Source: Planococcus sp. CPCC 101016 (lineage in GTDB: Bacteria > Bacillota > Bacilli > Bacillales_A > Planococcaceae). Taken from it: a stretch of 64,000 nucleotides of DNA. The position numbers and the translations under genes are program-made. The number at the start of each line of letters is the position of its first letter. The stretch's first letter is position 1. Below are positions 9,528-19,821 of this stretch, piece after piece. The stretch is from NCBI RefSeq assembly GCF_007859295.1, contig NZ_VOHB01000002.1, positions 807,624 through 871,623 on the forward strand, given 5' to 3'. A model generated the notes under the pieces. It was not told where the DNA came from. It was given only the letters and a program-made list of their open reading frames with translations, and made no database searches.

Positions 9528-9674
9528 TTACACACAAATTACGCACAAACGACAATGGTTTATCCACTGTTTGTGGATAAAAGGTGAAAAACCCTGATAA
9601 ATAGGAGTTGTTCATGTGAAAACGGAAATTATTTTTGTGGATAAAAATGTGGATGAAGAAGAAAATTATGCACA
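9528..9674. promoter_or_regulatory. DnaA-box cluster in front of and inside the start of ywlC
   Basis: Compared with TTATCCACA: TTATCCACT at 9560-9568 (one mismatch, +), exact at 9572-9580 (-), exact at 9636-9644 (-), one mismatch at 9648-9656 (-) and TTATGCACA at 9666-9674 (+, one mismatch). Two looser sites lie at 9528 and 9539. The first two form a 9-bp inverted repeat, TTTATCCAC/GTGGATAAA. Bacillus subtilis is known to carry an oriC-proximal DnaA-box cluster beside ywlC; this appears to be the equivalent. Confidence 0.75.
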
Positions 9675-10608
9675 GGCTGTGGAAATCCTGCGTGATGGTG
9701 AAATTGTGGCATTTCCGACTGAAACGGTTTATGGATTGGGCGCAGATGCTACAAATCCGGAAGCGGTCAGCAAAATTTTTGAAGCAAAAGGTCGGCCTTC
9801 GGACAATCCTTTGATTGTCCATGTCGATTCAAAAGAAACCGCTCTAAGTTATGTACAGGAAGTTTCACCAAAAGCGCTGCAATGCATGGATGCATTCTGG
9901 CCAGGCGCCTTAACGCTGATTATGCAGGCGAAACCTTCGAGATTTGCGAGCAATGTTACTGCAAATCTTGATACAGTCGGGATTCGTGTCCCGAATCATC
10001 CAGTGGCATTAGGGTTGTTGCGCAAGCTGAAATTGCCATTGGCGGCTCCAAGTGCCAATACCAGCGGCAAGCCCAGCCCGACTTTGGCAGAGCATGTCTA
10101 TCACGATATGGAAAGTAGAATTCCTTTGATTTTAGACGGTGGAGCGACAGAAATTGGCATCGAGTCAACAGTTCTGGACATGACCAGTGAACCGCCGGTC
10201 ATTTTACGCCCCGGAAAAATTTCAAAAGAACAAATTGAAAACGTCATCGGCACGGTTCGATCCGCATCTGAAAATAAAAACAATGTACCCAAGTCTCCAG
10301 GGATGAAATATGCCCATTATGCGCCTACGGCTCCATTGTATTTGATTGAGAATGAAGAAGGTTTGATTGAAAAAGCGATTGAGCACGTTCAGAAAAAAGG
10401 GAAAAAAGTGGCTGTTATCAGCGCCACCGAATATCCGACAGCTGACTTTCATTTTCCGCTATCCATGGAAACCCTATACGCCAGTTTGCGGAAATGCGAC
10501 TCGACAGATGCCGACTTGATTTTGGCATCCGTCGAAAAAAATGTTCAATCCAGTGATGCACTGATGAATAGGCTTGAAAAAGCAGCGGACCATAAATGGT
10601 TCAGCTGA
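9616..10608 (+). CDS. ywlC: L-threonylcarbamoyladenylate synthase (Sua5 type)
   Basis: A 330-residue enzyme that makes threonylcarbamoyl-AMP from threonine, bicarbonate and ATP for the t6A modification at position 37 of ANN-decoding tRNAs. YrdC-like catalytic domain (about 15-205: FPTETVYGLGADA, GRPSDNPLIVHV, PSANTSGKPSPT) followed by the Sua5 extension (about 225-330), which distinguishes it from the short TsaC form. GTG start with AGGAG at 9603; the nearby ATG at 9614 runs at once into a stop. Bacillus ywlD is missing between it and ywlE. Several DnaA boxes overlap its first codons, and they could repress it. Confidence 0.93.
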   Translation: MKTEIIFVDKNVDEEENYAQAVEILRDGEIVAFPTETVYGLGADATNPEAVSKIFEAKGRPSDNPLIVHVDSKETALSYVQEVSPKALQCMDAFWPGALTLIMQAKPSRFASNVTANLDTVGIRVPNHPVALGLLRKLKLPLAAPSANTSGKPSPTLAEHVYHDMESRIPLILDGGATEIGIESTVLDMTSEPPVILRPGKISKEQIENVIGTVRSASENKNNVPKSPGMKYAHYAPTAPLYLIENEEGLIEKAIEHVQKKGKKVAVISATEYPTADFHFPLSMETLYASLRKCDSTDADLILASVEKNVQSSDALMNRLEKAADHKWFS

Positions 10609-10629
10609 TTTATTGAAAGGAGATGCAGA

Positions 10630-11058
10630 ATGAGGATTCTTTTTGTTTGTACAGGCAATACATGCCGAAGCCCGATGGCTGAAGCCATTTTGACTGCCAG
10701 AAATCTGACGGGAATCGAAGCTCGTTCTGCAGGCATATATGCAGGCAGAACACCGCTCTCCCAAAATGCGCATACTGTGTTAACCCAACAGCAAATTTCT
10801 TTTACCCATACCTCTAAGCCGCTCGATACGGAAGATATGTTATGGGCAGAAGTGATCTTAACGATGACCAATTCACATAAAATGACGCTTTTGCAGGCAT
10901 ATCCTGAAGCCGCTACAAAGCTTTATACGCTAAAAGAATTCACCGAAGGTTCTGCAGAAGATATCAGCGATCCTTACGGAGGTCCACTGAAACTTTATGA
11001 GGATACATTTCAGGAACTCAAGGCTTTAATCGATAAATTAATCGTCAAAGTGACATGA
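10630..11058 (+). CDS. ywlE: Protein-arginine phosphatase
   Basis: A 142-residue low-molecular-weight phosphatase. The P-loop FVCTGNTCRSPMAEA has the nucleophile Cys7 and Arg13. Thr11 in the loop, instead of a bulky aliphatic residue, is the known determinant for phosphoarginine rather than phosphotyrosine. The general acid is in SDPYGG near residue 117. In Bacillus YwlE reverses McsB arginine phosphorylation and so controls CtsR and protein degradation. ATG at 10630 after AAAGGAG, 21 bases behind ywlC, so probably one transcript, ended by the terminator at 11062. Confidence 0.92.
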   Translation: MRILFVCTGNTCRSPMAEAILTARNLTGIEARSAGIYAGRTPLSQNAHTVLTQQQISFTHTSKPLDTEDMLWAEVILTMTNSHKMTLLQAYPEAATKLYTLKEFTEGSAEDISDPYGGPLKLYEDTFQELKALIDKLIVKVT

Positions 11059-11061
11059 ATG

Positions 11062-11106
11062 AAAAAGACAGACATGCTCAATGAGGCTTAGTCTGTCTTT
11101 TTTGCG
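11062..11106 (+). terminator. Terminator after ywlE
   Basis: AAAGACAGAC / GTCTGTCTTT stem followed by a run of T. Confidence 0.85.
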
Positions 11107-11210
11107 TAAAAATGATAGAATAAATTAAAAGCGTAAAGGAAATTCGGCATAATTCGACAATGGCGCTTTTGCTGATTTATAAATTAGAGTTTAAGAAAAG
11201 AGGGTATATC

Positions 11211-11648
11211 ATGAGAGTGGCAATTTCATCAGATCACGGCGGCAATACTTTGCGAAAAGAAATCGTTAACCTAATGAACGAAATTGGGATTGACTATCAG
11301 GACTTTGGTCCGCATACAGACGATTCAGTAGATTATCCAGACTATGCAAAACCGGTTGCTGATCGTGTAGCAAACGGGGAATTTGAACGGGGAATTTTAA
11401 TATGTGGAACCGGCATCGGCATGTCCATCTCGGCCAATAAAGTCAAAGGCATCCGTTGTGCACTTGTTCATGATGTGTTCAGTGCAAAAGCGACCCGAGG
11501 ACATAATAATTCAAATATCTTGGCGATGGGTGAGCGTGTTGTTGGACCAGGACTTGCGCGTGAGATCGCCCAAACTTGGCTGACGGAAGAATTTGAAGGC
11601 GGCAGACACGAAAAACGCATCCAAAAAATCACAGACCTCGAAAAATAA
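11211..11648 (+). CDS. rpiB: Ribose-5-phosphate isomerase B
   Basis: A 145-residue isomerase of the RpiB/LacAB family interconverting ribose 5-phosphate and ribulose 5-phosphate. AISSDHGG at the start, ICGTGIGMSI near residue 65 with the catalytic cysteine, and RGHNNSN near 99 (phosphate and ring-opening residues). The frame extends to 11160, but the ATG at 11211 has the family start MRVAI and an AGAGGG site. It heads the rpiB-ywlG-glyA unit, with gaps of 12 bases and then an overlap. Confidence 0.95.
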   Translation: MRVAISSDHGGNTLRKEIVNLMNEIGIDYQDFGPHTDDSVDYPDYAKPVADRVANGEFERGILICGTGIGMSISANKVKGIRCALVHDVFSAKATRGHNNSNILAMGERVVGPGLAREIAQTWLTEEFEGGRHEKRIQKITDLEK

Positions 11649-11660
11649 GGAGGAGTCGGC

Positions 11661-12245
11661 ATGCAAACTTTATGGCAATTACAACTTGAAGAGGTTTTAA
11701 GCGAATTAGAGCAGCAGATCGAATTCAGGAAAGGCCAAGTGTTTGTAGTCGGCTGCTCAACATCAGAAGTAGCAGGAAAGCGGATCGGAACCGGTGGCGG
11801 TTTGGATATAGCAGAAAGCCTGTTTGAGCCTTTGGAAAAATTTGCGGCACGCCATCATATCTTCCTGGCGTTTCAAGGGTGCGAACATATCAACCGTGCA
11901 TTGACGGTGGAGCGGCAGGCAGCTAGTAAATATGGCTGGGAACCTGTTTCGGTGATTCCGGTAGCAAAAGCGGGTGGTTCGATGAGCGCATATGCTTTCA
12001 GTAGTATGGCCGACCCGGTCGTAGTGGAAGAAATTCAAGCCCATGCGGGAATCGATATCGGACAAACAATGATTGGCATGCATTTGAAAAGAGTTGCCGT
12101 TCCACTGCGAACATCTGTTAAACTAGTAGGTGAAGCGATTGTGGCAGCTGCAACTACACGTCCGAAATTGATCGGCGGTGAACGTGCGAGCTATAATCGT
12201 GAGCTTGTTCAATCACGGGAGGGATATACAGATGGAATTGATTAA
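11661..12245 (+). CDS. ywlG: YwlG, TIGR01440/UPF0340 family protein of unknown function
   Basis: A 194-residue cytoplasmic protein conserved in Bacillales between rpiB and glyA. No catalytic motif is known. Features visible are a glycine-rich start [17 protein letters not shown], the strongly conserved [11 protein letters not shown] and [15 protein letters not shown], and [13 protein letters not shown]. The ATG at 11661 has an AGGAGGA site. Its last 14 bases overlap glyA, so translation is probably coupled. Confidence 0.88.
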   Translation: MQTLWQLQLEEVLSELEQQIEFRKGQVFVVGCSTSEVAGKRIGTGGGLDIAESLFEPLEKFAARHHIFLAFQGCEHINRALTVERQAASKYGWEPVSVIPVAKAGGSMSAYAFSSMADPVVVEEIQAHAGIDIGQTMIGMHLKRVAVPLRTSVKLVGEAIVAAATTRPKLIGGERASYNRELVQSREGYTDGID

Positions 12246-13467
12246 GGCGCAAGACCCAGCAGTATATGAAGCGATGAACGCAGAAAAAGGAAGACAGGAA
12301 GCGAATATCGAATTGATCGCTTCTGAAAACTTTGTCTCACAAGCAGTTATGGATGCACAAGGATCAGTATTGACCAACAAATACGCGGAAGGCTATCCGG
12401 GCAAACGCTACTACGGAGGCTGCGAATTTGTGGACGTTGTTGAAAACATTGCCCGCGACCGCCTTAAGGAAATTTTTGGCGCGGACCACGCGAACGTTCA
12501 ACCACACTCAGGATCACAGGCCAACATGGCTGTTTATACAGCAGTTTTAGAAAAAGGCGATACCATTCTTGGGATGAACTTGAACCATGGCGGGCATTTG
12601 ACACATGGCAGCAAAGTGAATTTCAGCGGTATGCAATACAACTTCGTTGAGTATGGTGTTACAGAAGAAGAGCAATTGATTGATTATGAAGCAGTCCGCC
12701 AGGCAGCATTGGAACACAAACCGAAAATGGTGGTTGCTGGAGCAAGTGCTTATTCACGTCAATTGGATTTCGCTAAATTCCGCGAAATCGCTGATGAAGT
12801 TGGAGCATACTTGATGGTTGACATAGCTCATATTGCCGGTCTGGTCGCTACTGGAGCTCATCCTAATCCTGTCCCTCATGCCCATTTTGTTACATCGACG
12901 ACGCATAAGACACTTCGCGGACCACGCGGTGGGTTGATTCTCTGCAATGAGGAATTTGCGAAGAAAATCGATAAAACTATTTTCCCGGGAATTCAAGGCG
13001 GCCCGCTTATGCACGTAATCGCAGCAAAAGCTGTAGCATTCGGTGAAGCGCTGCAGCCGGATTTCAAAACCTATATTGAACAAGTCGTGAAAAATGCTAA
13101 TGCACTCGCTGAAGGTTTGATTTCAGAAGGTGTGGACATCGTCTCAGGCGGGACAGATAATCACTTGCTGCTGCTCGACCTCCGCTCGTTGAAACTGACA
13201 GGGAAAGTCGCAGAGCATGTGCTTGATGAAGTTGGTATTACGACAAATAAAAATACTATTCCATTTGATCCGGAAAGCCCATTTGTCACTTCCGGCATCC
13301 GACTTGGAACTGCAGCCGTTACATCCCGTGGTTTTAAAGAAGAGGAAATGAAAGAAATTGCTTCTATTATGGCAATGCTTCTGAAAGACCCGGAAAATGA
13401 ATCTGTCAAGAAAGATGCTGCAGAACGTACAGCCAAATTGACTGCTGCGCATCCACTATATAAATAA
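12232..13467 (+). CDS. glyA: Serine hydroxymethyltransferase
   Basis: A 411-residue PLP enzyme turning serine and tetrahydrofolate into glycine and 5,10-methylene-tetrahydrofolate, the main source of one-carbon units. IELIASENF near residue 24, [11 protein letters not shown] near 58, and the PLP lysine in [14 protein letters not shown] near 225. The ATG at 12232 has GGGAGGG 8 bases before it; the frame is open to 12178 but only inside ywlG. The 14-base overlap with ywlG and the terminator at 13472 close the operon. Confidence 0.96.
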   Translation: MELIKAQDPAVYEAMNAEKGRQEANIELIASENFVSQAVMDAQGSVLTNKYAEGYPGKRYYGGCEFVDVVENIARDRLKEIFGADHANVQPHSGSQANMAVYTAVLEKGDTILGMNLNHGGHLTHGSKVNFSGMQYNFVEYGVTEEEQLIDYEAVRQAALEHKPKMVVAGASAYSRQLDFAKFREIADEVGAYLMVDIAHIAGLVATGAHPNPVPHAHFVTSTTHKTLRGPRGGLILCNEEFAKKIDKTIFPGIQGGPLMHVIAAKAVAFGEALQPDFKTYIEQVVKNANALAEGLISEGVDIVSGGTDNHLLLLDLRSLKLTGKVAEHVLDEVGITTNKNTIPFDPESPFVTSGIRLGTAAVTSRGFKEEEMKEIASIMAMLLKDPENESVKKDAAERTAKLTAAHPLYK

Positions 13468-13471
13468 GTGA

Positions 13472-13514
13472 ATACAGCTGCCGGAGCAATAGTTCTTGGC
13501 AGCTGTATTTTTAC
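13472..13514 (+). terminator. Terminator after glyA
   Basis: ATACAGCTGCC / GGCAGCTGTAT stem followed by TTTTTAC. Confidence 0.88.
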
Positions 13515-13710
13515 TCTACATAAGCTATACTGAAGGCCTAGCATGTCAAAAGATTCAAGAAAAAAATGTCTAAAGAAATCCCAATTACCCACTATTGTTT
13601 AAAGTTTCCATAAAATTCTTAGTTTTGTCTTGAATGGCATAAGAGGTATAGGAGAGCAATTTCTTTTATTCATTTAAATACATAGGATTTCAACAGGAGG
13701 GACGCGTCGT

Positions 13711-15885
13711 ATGCACACGCATGAATTGAAGAGAGATAAAAAAGTAATCATGGAGTGGTTGCGCCGTCTTGGTGTTGAATTCCATACATCGTTTTTAGTA
13801 GTTAATTCGGAGATGGAAGACCAGCCTATTGTTTATGCCAATGAAGCTTTTTACAAAATGATTGGCTATAGCGAAGCGGAAACGCTCGGACGAAACGGCC
13901 GTTTTCTCCATGGAGAAAAAACGGCAAAAGAAGCTAGTGAGAAAATTCGCGACTGCGTGGACTCGGGAGAAAGCGGCATCGTTGAAATCGTCAATTACCG
14001 AAAAAATGGTACGCCTTTCTGGAACGAAATAACAGTCCAGCCTTTGTCATTTCCAGAGAAAAATTTTAAGTTCACCTTGATGCTGCAGCACGACATCACC
14101 GACCGTAAGCGTGCGGAGGCTCTGATTAAGCTCCAAAAAGAGACCTATACAGGAATTGAAAAAGGCTATATGCTCAGCATGCTCTTGCAGAATATTTGCC
14201 AAACCACCGAATCTTTCTTCATTGACGGTGCAAAATGCACCATTCTTTTGATTGATGAAACGGAACTTTACAAAATTGGCGCAGCGAATTCCATGCCGAA
14301 GGATTTCCAGGAGGCTATCAATGGACTTGTGGTAAAAGAAGATATCGGAACTTGCGGTGCAGCCTTTCATAAGCAACAACCGGTGATTGTCGAAGACATG
14401 AGTACGGACTACCTATGGCGAAATCATCAGCAATTGGTGGAAGAGTATGACCTGGTCTCGAGCTGGTCAATTCCAATTTTCAGTGTAGAGGGAACTGCCA
14501 TCGGTACGTTCGGCATTTACTTTCCTGTGGCATTGTCTCCGCATGAAAATGATTTGGAATTTATGGAGGAAGTCGCTTCGATTGCCTCACTGGCGATCAA
14601 ATACTCCCGGCAGCAGGAAGAAATTTTGCAGCTTGCTTATACCGATGGAAACACGGCGTTACCCAACCGCAATTATTTCAGAACCGAAATTGCTGAATTG
14701 CTGATGGAAGAGAAGGAAGGCTTTGTCGCTTTTCTTGCCACAGATGAATTTACCAAAGTAGTAGATCAATACGGCCATCACGCAGGTGATACCATCATAC
14801 GTGAAATCAGTAAACGTTTGATGCTGACACAAAACTCGGCGAATGATTTGATTGCGCGCTTTTCGGATTCCACACTTGCCATGTACAGCATGACCCCGTT
14901 CACAAGAATTCCGGAATACCTGGATCAGCTTTTGCAGGGACTGGTCGAACCTATTACTGTCGGAGACATGGAATTGTTTTTGACCTTGAAAATGGGTGTT
15001 GCTATCGTTACACCTCATCAGAGAGATTCGGAAGAATTAATCCGGTGTGCGGACAGCGCATTGTCGCAGGCCAAGCTTCAAACCGGCGAAGCGATCTGCT
15101 ATTTTGAAAGTGAATACGATGAGTTCATGATGAAGGATTTACGTGTTGCAAACGAATTGACAGCGGCACTCAGACGCAATGAAGTCGGTGTTCATCTGCA
15201 GCCGAAAGTCGACTTGGCAACTGGTGAGATTATAAGCTTTGAAGCGCTGGCCCGTTGGACATCACCGGATCTTGGCACGATCCCTCCGGATGTCTTTATT
15301 CCAGCTGCAGAAAAAAACGGCAAAATTCGTATGTTGGAGCAGAATGTTTTGAAGCAGGTGCTGGAATGGATGAAGAAAAGAGCGGACCAAGGCTTGAAGC
15401 TTCGGCAAGTGGCCATCAATATATCGGCCGATCATTTTTTTCATCATTCCTTCGTCCCCTATTTGATGGACATGACAGCCGCATATGGCATCGATTCTCA
15501 GTGGATTCAATTGGAAATCACTGAACGCATCGGTTTTGTCGATATCGAAACGGCGAATAAAGTATTCAAGCATTTAAAACATTGCGGCTTTACGACATCG
15601 ATCGATGATTTTGGAACCGGTTATTCTTCGCTCAGCTATTTGCAGAAGCTGCCTGTCGAAGAACTGAAAATTGACCGTTCCTTCATTTCAAATATGGAAG
15701 AAGCCGGTACTTTGGCAATTATCCGGACCATTATCCAGCTCGCGGAAAACTTGGACTTGCGTGCCGTTGCAGAAGGTGTAGAGACGGAAAAAGATCGCCA
15801 GACCTTGCTGACCCTAGGATGCAAAGTGGGGCAGGGGTATTTGTTCTATAAACCGATGCCTCTTAATGAAGCGTTCTTATTATAG
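13711..15885 (+). CDS. LOV-like PAS / GAF / degenerate GGDEF / EAL cyclic-di-GMP phosphodiesterase
   Basis: A 724-residue cytoplasmic signalling protein with no transmembrane segment. Residues 25-130 are a LOV-type PAS domain: GRNGRFLHG replaces GRNCRFLQG, so the photoactive cysteine is Gly63, while flavin-contacting Asn95, Asn105 and Gln126 remain. Residues about 145-300 form a GAF domain. About 305-470 is a GGDEF fold whose signature is lost (RFSDSTLAM near 385), so cyclase activity is unlikely. Residues about 485-724 are an EAL domain with Glu511 in FEALARW, NISADHF, LEITER, IDDFGTGYSS, LKIDRSF and AEGVE; all metal and catalytic residues appear intact. ATG after CAGGAGG. It interrupts the usual glyA-upp order and stands alone. 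Confidence 0.9.
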   Translation: MHTHELKRDKKVIMEWLRRLGVEFHTSFLVVNSEMEDQPIVYANEAFYKMIGYSEAETLGRNGRFLHGEKTAKEASEKIRDCVDSGESGIVEIVNYRKNGTPFWNEITVQPLSFPEKNFKFTLMLQHDITDRKRAEALIKLQKETYTGIEKGYMLSMLLQNICQTTESFFIDGAKCTILLIDETELYKIGAANSMPKDFQEAINGLVVKEDIGTCGAAFHKQQPVIVEDMSTDYLWRNHQQLVEEYDLVSSWSIPIFSVEGTAIGTFGIYFPVALSPHENDLEFMEEVASIASLAIKYSRQQEEILQLAYTDGNTALPNRNYFRTEIAELLMEEKEGFVAFLATDEFTKVVDQYGHHAGDTIIREISKRLMLTQNSANDLIARFSDSTLAMYSMTPFTRIPEYLDQLLQGLVEPITVGDMELFLTLKMGVAIVTPHQRDSEELIRCADSALSQAKLQTGEAICYFESEYDEFMMKDLRVANELTAALRRNEVGVHLQPKVDLATGEIISFEALARWTSPDLGTIPPDVFIPAAEKNGKIRMLEQNVLKQVLEWMKKRADQGLKLRQVAINISADHFFHHSFVPYLMDMTAAYGIDSQWIQLEITERIGFVDIETANKVFKHLKHCGFTTSIDDFGTGYSSLSYLQKLPVEELKIDRSFISNMEEAGTLAIIRTIIQLAENLDLRAVAEGVETEKDRQTLLTLGCKVGQGYLFYKPMPLNEAFLL

Positions 15886-16038
15886 AAGAAACGCTTTAGG
15901 TTGAAGAACTTTATAGGTGCCGATAAGATTTGATGATTGATAGGAAGAGCTGCTTCATGAAATGTCTTCTAGGAAGTTCGCAGATCAAACTTCTGGCATT
16001 CAAATAAAAGCTTAGAGACCGTAATTTATAAACAAAGT

Positions 16039-16074
16039 GAAAAAAACCGGGGAATTATTTCCTGGTTTTTTTCT
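16039..16074 (+). terminator. Terminator after the EAL-domain gene
   Basis: AAACCGGGGAA / TTCCTGGTTT stem with a four-base loop and a run of T. The A run on the other side could also allow function on the other strand. Confidence 0.8.
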
Positions 16075-16150
16075 TTGGAGAAATAAAGCATAGGCGAAAA
16101 TAACTGAATAATGACAAAGCGGGATCTGGCAACTTGAGCCAATGATTTTC

Positions 16151-16159
16151 TGTTATACT
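16151..16159 (+). promoter_or_regulatory. Extended -10 promoter for upp
   Basis: TGT then TATACT (16154-16159), 35 bases before the GTG start. The -35 is poor, as is common with extended -10 elements. Confidence 0.6.
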
Positions 16160-16193
16160 ATTTAAGATAATGTTCAAAAAGGAGAGATAGGCC

Positions 16194-16823
16194 GTGGGAA
16201 AAGTATACGTTTTTGATCATCCGCTGATTCAGCATAAGCTGACGTACATCCGTGACAAGTCGACAGGGACGAAAGAGTTTCGTGAATTGGTTGATGAAAT
16301 TGCTACATTGATGGCTTTTGAAATCACACGTGATTTGCCGTTGCAGGAAATCGAGGTAGAGACGCCGGTTCAACTGGCAACTTCCAAAGTTCTTGCAGGA
16401 AAAAAATTAGGTGTCGTACCTATTTTGCGTGCAGGCATCGGCATGGTCGATGGAATTTTGAAACTGATTCCAGCTGCTAAAGTCGGACACATCGGTTTAT
16501 ACCGCGATCCGGTTACCTTGCAGCCGGTCGAGTATTACTTGAAATTGCCTTCCGATGTACAAGAGCGGGACTTCATCGTTGTTGATCCAATGCTTGCGAC
16601 AGGCGGTTCTGCAATCGAAGCAGTCAACTCAATGAAAAAACGCGGCGCTACGAAAATTCGTTTCATGTGCATCATTGCAGCTCCTGAAGGTGTAGAAGCA
16701 CTTCAAGAAGCGCATCCAGATGTCGACATCTACATTGCAGCACTTGATGAGAAGTTAAACGAAAAAGGATACATCGTTCCAGGTCTTGGAGATGCTGGAG
16801 ACCGATTATTCGGAACGAAATAA
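16194..16823 (+). CDS. upp: Uracil phosphoribosyltransferase
   Basis: A 209-residue salvage enzyme making UMP from uracil and [17 protein letters not shown] near residue 76, the PRPP loop [12 protein letters not shown] near 128 and the uracil-binding [14 protein letters not shown] at the C-terminus. GTG start after AAGGAGAG; the product reads [10 protein letters not shown], the Bacillus start. The leader is too short for a PyrR attenuator. It overlaps nothing, but mnaA begins 19 bases later, probably on the same transcript. Confidence 0.96.
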   Translation: MGKVYVFDHPLIQHKLTYIRDKSTGTKEFRELVDEIATLMAFEITRDLPLQEIEVETPVQLATSKVLAGKKLGVVPILRAGIGMVDGILKLIPAAKVGHIGLYRDPVTLQPVEYYLKLPSDVQERDFIVVDPMLATGGSAIEAVNSMKKRGATKIRFMCIIAAPEGVEALQEAHPDVDIYIAALDEKLNEKGYIVPGLGDAGDRLFGTK

Positions 16824-16842
16824 GAGAGCGGGGTACATCAGC

Positions 16843-17961
16843 TTGACGAAAAAATGGAAAGTAATGACGATATTTGGTACGCGTCCAGAAGCCATTAAGA
16901 TGGCACCGCTTGTGTTGGAACTTCAAAAACACCCTGAGACCATCGAACCGTTGGTAACGGTGACAGCACAGCACCGTGAAATGCTGGATCAGGTGTTGGA
17001 TACGTTTCAGATCACGCCTGATTTTGATCTGAACATCATGAAGGACCGCCAGACATTGACCGACGTCACAATGCGGGCAATGCAAGGGCTGGATACAATC
17101 ATGAAAGAAGCCAAGCCGGATATCGTACTCGTGCACGGCGATACAACCACAACCTTCGCTGCCAGTCTTGCTGCTTTTTATAATCAGGTGGCCGTCGGAC
17201 ATGTGGAAGCAGGTTTGCGTACGCACAATAAATACTCACCTTATCCAGAAGAAATGAACCGTCAGCTGACGGGAGTCATGGCGGATATTCATTTTTCGCC
17301 AACTGAAAAATCTGCTCAGAATCTGCTGGATGAAAACAAGAAAGAAGAAACAATCCATATCACGGGCAATACAGCCATCGATGCACTTCAAACAACCGTG
17401 CGCGAAACATATACGCACCCAATTTTGGAGAAAATCGGCACTGACCGCATGATCCTATTGACGGCACACCGCCGCGAGAACCTCGGCCAGCCGATGCGCA
17501 ATATGTTCCGGGCCATTAAACGCCTGATTGAAGAGCACGATGATATTCAAGTGGTTTATCCGGTACATATGAACCCTGCTGTGCGTGAAGTGGCAGACGA
17601 AGTATTAGGCCGTGATCCACGTATCCATTTGATTGAACCGCTGGAAGTTCTGGATTTCCACAACTTTGCGGCTCGCTCGTTCTTTATTCTGACTGACTCA
17701 GGCGGAATTCAAGAAGAAGCGCCTTCACTTGGCAAGCCGGTACTGGTCTTGCGCGATACGACTGAGCGTCCTGAAGGCATTTCTGCTGGAACCTTGAAAC
17801 TTGCAGGAACAGACGAAGAAACGATCTACGGAATGGCGAAAGAATTGCTGACGGATGAAGAAGCTTATAAAGCCATGTCCCAAGCATCGAATCCATATGG
17901 AGACGGCAAAGCATCCGCCCGGATCGTTGAAGCATTGCATGGTTATTTTTCAAAGCTGTAA
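16843..17961 (+). CDS. mnaA: UDP-N-acetylglucosamine 2-epimerase (non-hydrolysing)
   Basis: A 372-residue enzyme making UDP-ManNAc, the sugar TagA adds in the linkage unit of wall teichoic acid or secondary wall polymer. FGTRPEAIKMAPL near residue 11, VHGDTTTT near 94, GHVEAGLRT near 114, and ILTDSGGIQEEAPSLGKP near 286 match the WecB/MnaA family. The TTG at 16843 is chosen because the product then starts MTKKWKVMTIFGTRPEA; the upstream frame overlaps upp. The TagA partner lies at 59262 in this window. Confidence 0.93.
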   Translation: MTKKWKVMTIFGTRPEAIKMAPLVLELQKHPETIEPLVTVTAQHREMLDQVLDTFQITPDFDLNIMKDRQTLTDVTMRAMQGLDTIMKEAKPDIVLVHGDTTTTFAASLAAFYNQVAVGHVEAGLRTHNKYSPYPEEMNRQLTGVMADIHFSPTEKSAQNLLDENKKEETIHITGNTAIDALQTTVRETYTHPILEKIGTDRMILLTAHRRENLGQPMRNMFRAIKRLIEEHDDIQVVYPVHMNPAVREVADEVLGRDPRIHLIEPLEVLDFHNFAARSFFILTDSGGIQEEAPSLGKPVLVLRDTTERPEGISAGTLKLAGTDEETIYGMAKELLTDEEAYKAMSQASNPYGDGKASARIVEALHGYFSKL

Positions 17962-18051
17962 AGAAAAAACAGCCGATTCCGCATTTCTTTTCAAAGTTTG
18001 TCGACAATATGTCAGTGGAAAATCGCTTGTGAAGTTTTTCACTTCTACTAA

Positions 18052-18080
18052 TTGACATGATTTTACCCCTATTGTATGCT
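18052..18080 (+). promoter_or_regulatory. Sigma-A promoter of the ATP synthase operon
   Basis: Exact -35 TTGACA (18052-18057), 17-base spacer, -10 TATGCT (18075-18080). Just upstream, GTGAA/TTCAC and GAAGT/ACTTC short inverted repeats overlap at 18029-18045. The leader to atpZ is about 110 nt. Confidence 0.85.
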
Positions 18081-18196
18081 TACAAAGGGTATGCATGAGA
18101 AGGTTTTCTTACATAGATTATGTGGTCTTGGAAGCCTGATGCGACTGCTCTTTTTAAGGGTTTAATGTCAAATCAACGAAGTTCGAGGGAGTTATC

Positions 18197-18418
18197 ATGC
18201 GCCCAACAAAAAGTCCCTTACAAGCGATGGCAATTTACAGCGCCATCCTCTCACAACTTGTCGGGTCCGTGCTCATCGGTGTGTTCACAGGTATGTGGCT
18301 CGATGAAAAAGTCGGAACCGCACCGTTTTTCATGATCATCTGCCTATTCATAGGCATCGCTGCCGGTGTTTGGGCAATGCTTCAGACTGTCCGCAAATTC
18401 GAATCAGGAGACAAGTAG
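18197..18418 (+). CDS. atpZ: AtpZ/AtpI family membrane protein
   Basis: A 73-residue protein with two predicted transmembrane helices (about 13-35 and 43-65), first gene of the ATP synthase operon. It matches the small family (F1Fo ATPase gene 1) found ahead of atpI in many Bacilli; in alkaliphilic Bacillus AtpZ with AtpI has been linked to magnesium transport and to c-ring assembly. ATG at 18197 after GAGGGAG. The gap to atpI is three bases. The exact role here is inferred from position. Confidence 0.85.
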   Translation: MRPTKSPLQAMAIYSAILSQLVGSVLIGVFTGMWLDEKVGTAPFFMIICLFIGIAAGVWAMLQTVRKFESGDK

Positions 18419-18421
18419 AAA

Positions 18422-18793
18422 ATGGATGGACTCAGGGAGATTTATACAAGGCTGAAAAAGATGATTTTTTTCATCTGGGCGTTCTGCGTTATTGGTTGGG
18501 GGTTTACCCCTTATCAAGAAGTGTTCGCAGGTCTCATAATCGGAACTTTGTTCGGCATTTACAATATGTGGATCCTGGTTCGTCGGATGGAGAAATTCGA
18601 CCGTGCGGTGGCTGAAGGCTCGAAAGTTCGTTCGCTTGGAACGGCATTGCGGTTTGCATCAGGTGTTGCAGCTGTGGCGATTGCCATTTTATTCGCAGAG
18701 CACATTCACTTGGTCAGTACGGTAATTGGGTTGATGGTCCCTTATGTTCTGTTATTAACAGAGCGGATTGTTTATCACGTGAAACACCATTAA
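18422..18793 (+). CDS. atpI: ATP synthase protein I
   Basis: A 123-residue membrane protein with four predicted helices, of the ATP-synt_I family. It is thought to help assemble the c-ring and is not part of the finished enzyme. The start lies three bases after the atpZ stop, with the ribosome-binding site AGGAG inside the atpZ end. The second gene ahead of atpB, as in Bacillus. Confidence 0.88.
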   Translation: MDGLREIYTRLKKMIFFIWAFCVIGWGFTPYQEVFAGLIIGTLFGIYNMWILVRRMEKFDRAVAEGSKVRSLGTALRFASGVAAVAIAILFAEHIHLVSTVIGLMVPYVLLLTERIVYHVKHH

Positions 18794-19531
<738 letters not shown>

Positions 19532-19575
19532 GTATAAAACTGCTCGTAGAGCAAACAAAAAAACAACTATCCTGA

Positions 19576-19815
<240 letters not shown>

Positions 19816-19821
19816 TATTTA

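Larger units (their letters stand above)
15886..16193. other. Intergenic region between the EAL gene and upp
   Basis: 308 bases. It contains the terminator at 16039-16074 and the upp promoter at 16151-16159; the stretch 15890-16030 shows no frame or repeat I can support. Confidence 0.6.

Noticed and set aside
16160..16193. PyrR-type attenuator before upp
   Set aside because: The leader is only ~30 bases and holds no terminator or anti-terminator.
18120..18335. 71-codon frame overlapping atpZ
   Set aside because: Out of frame with the recognisable atpZ, in the operon leader, with no ribosome-binding site.
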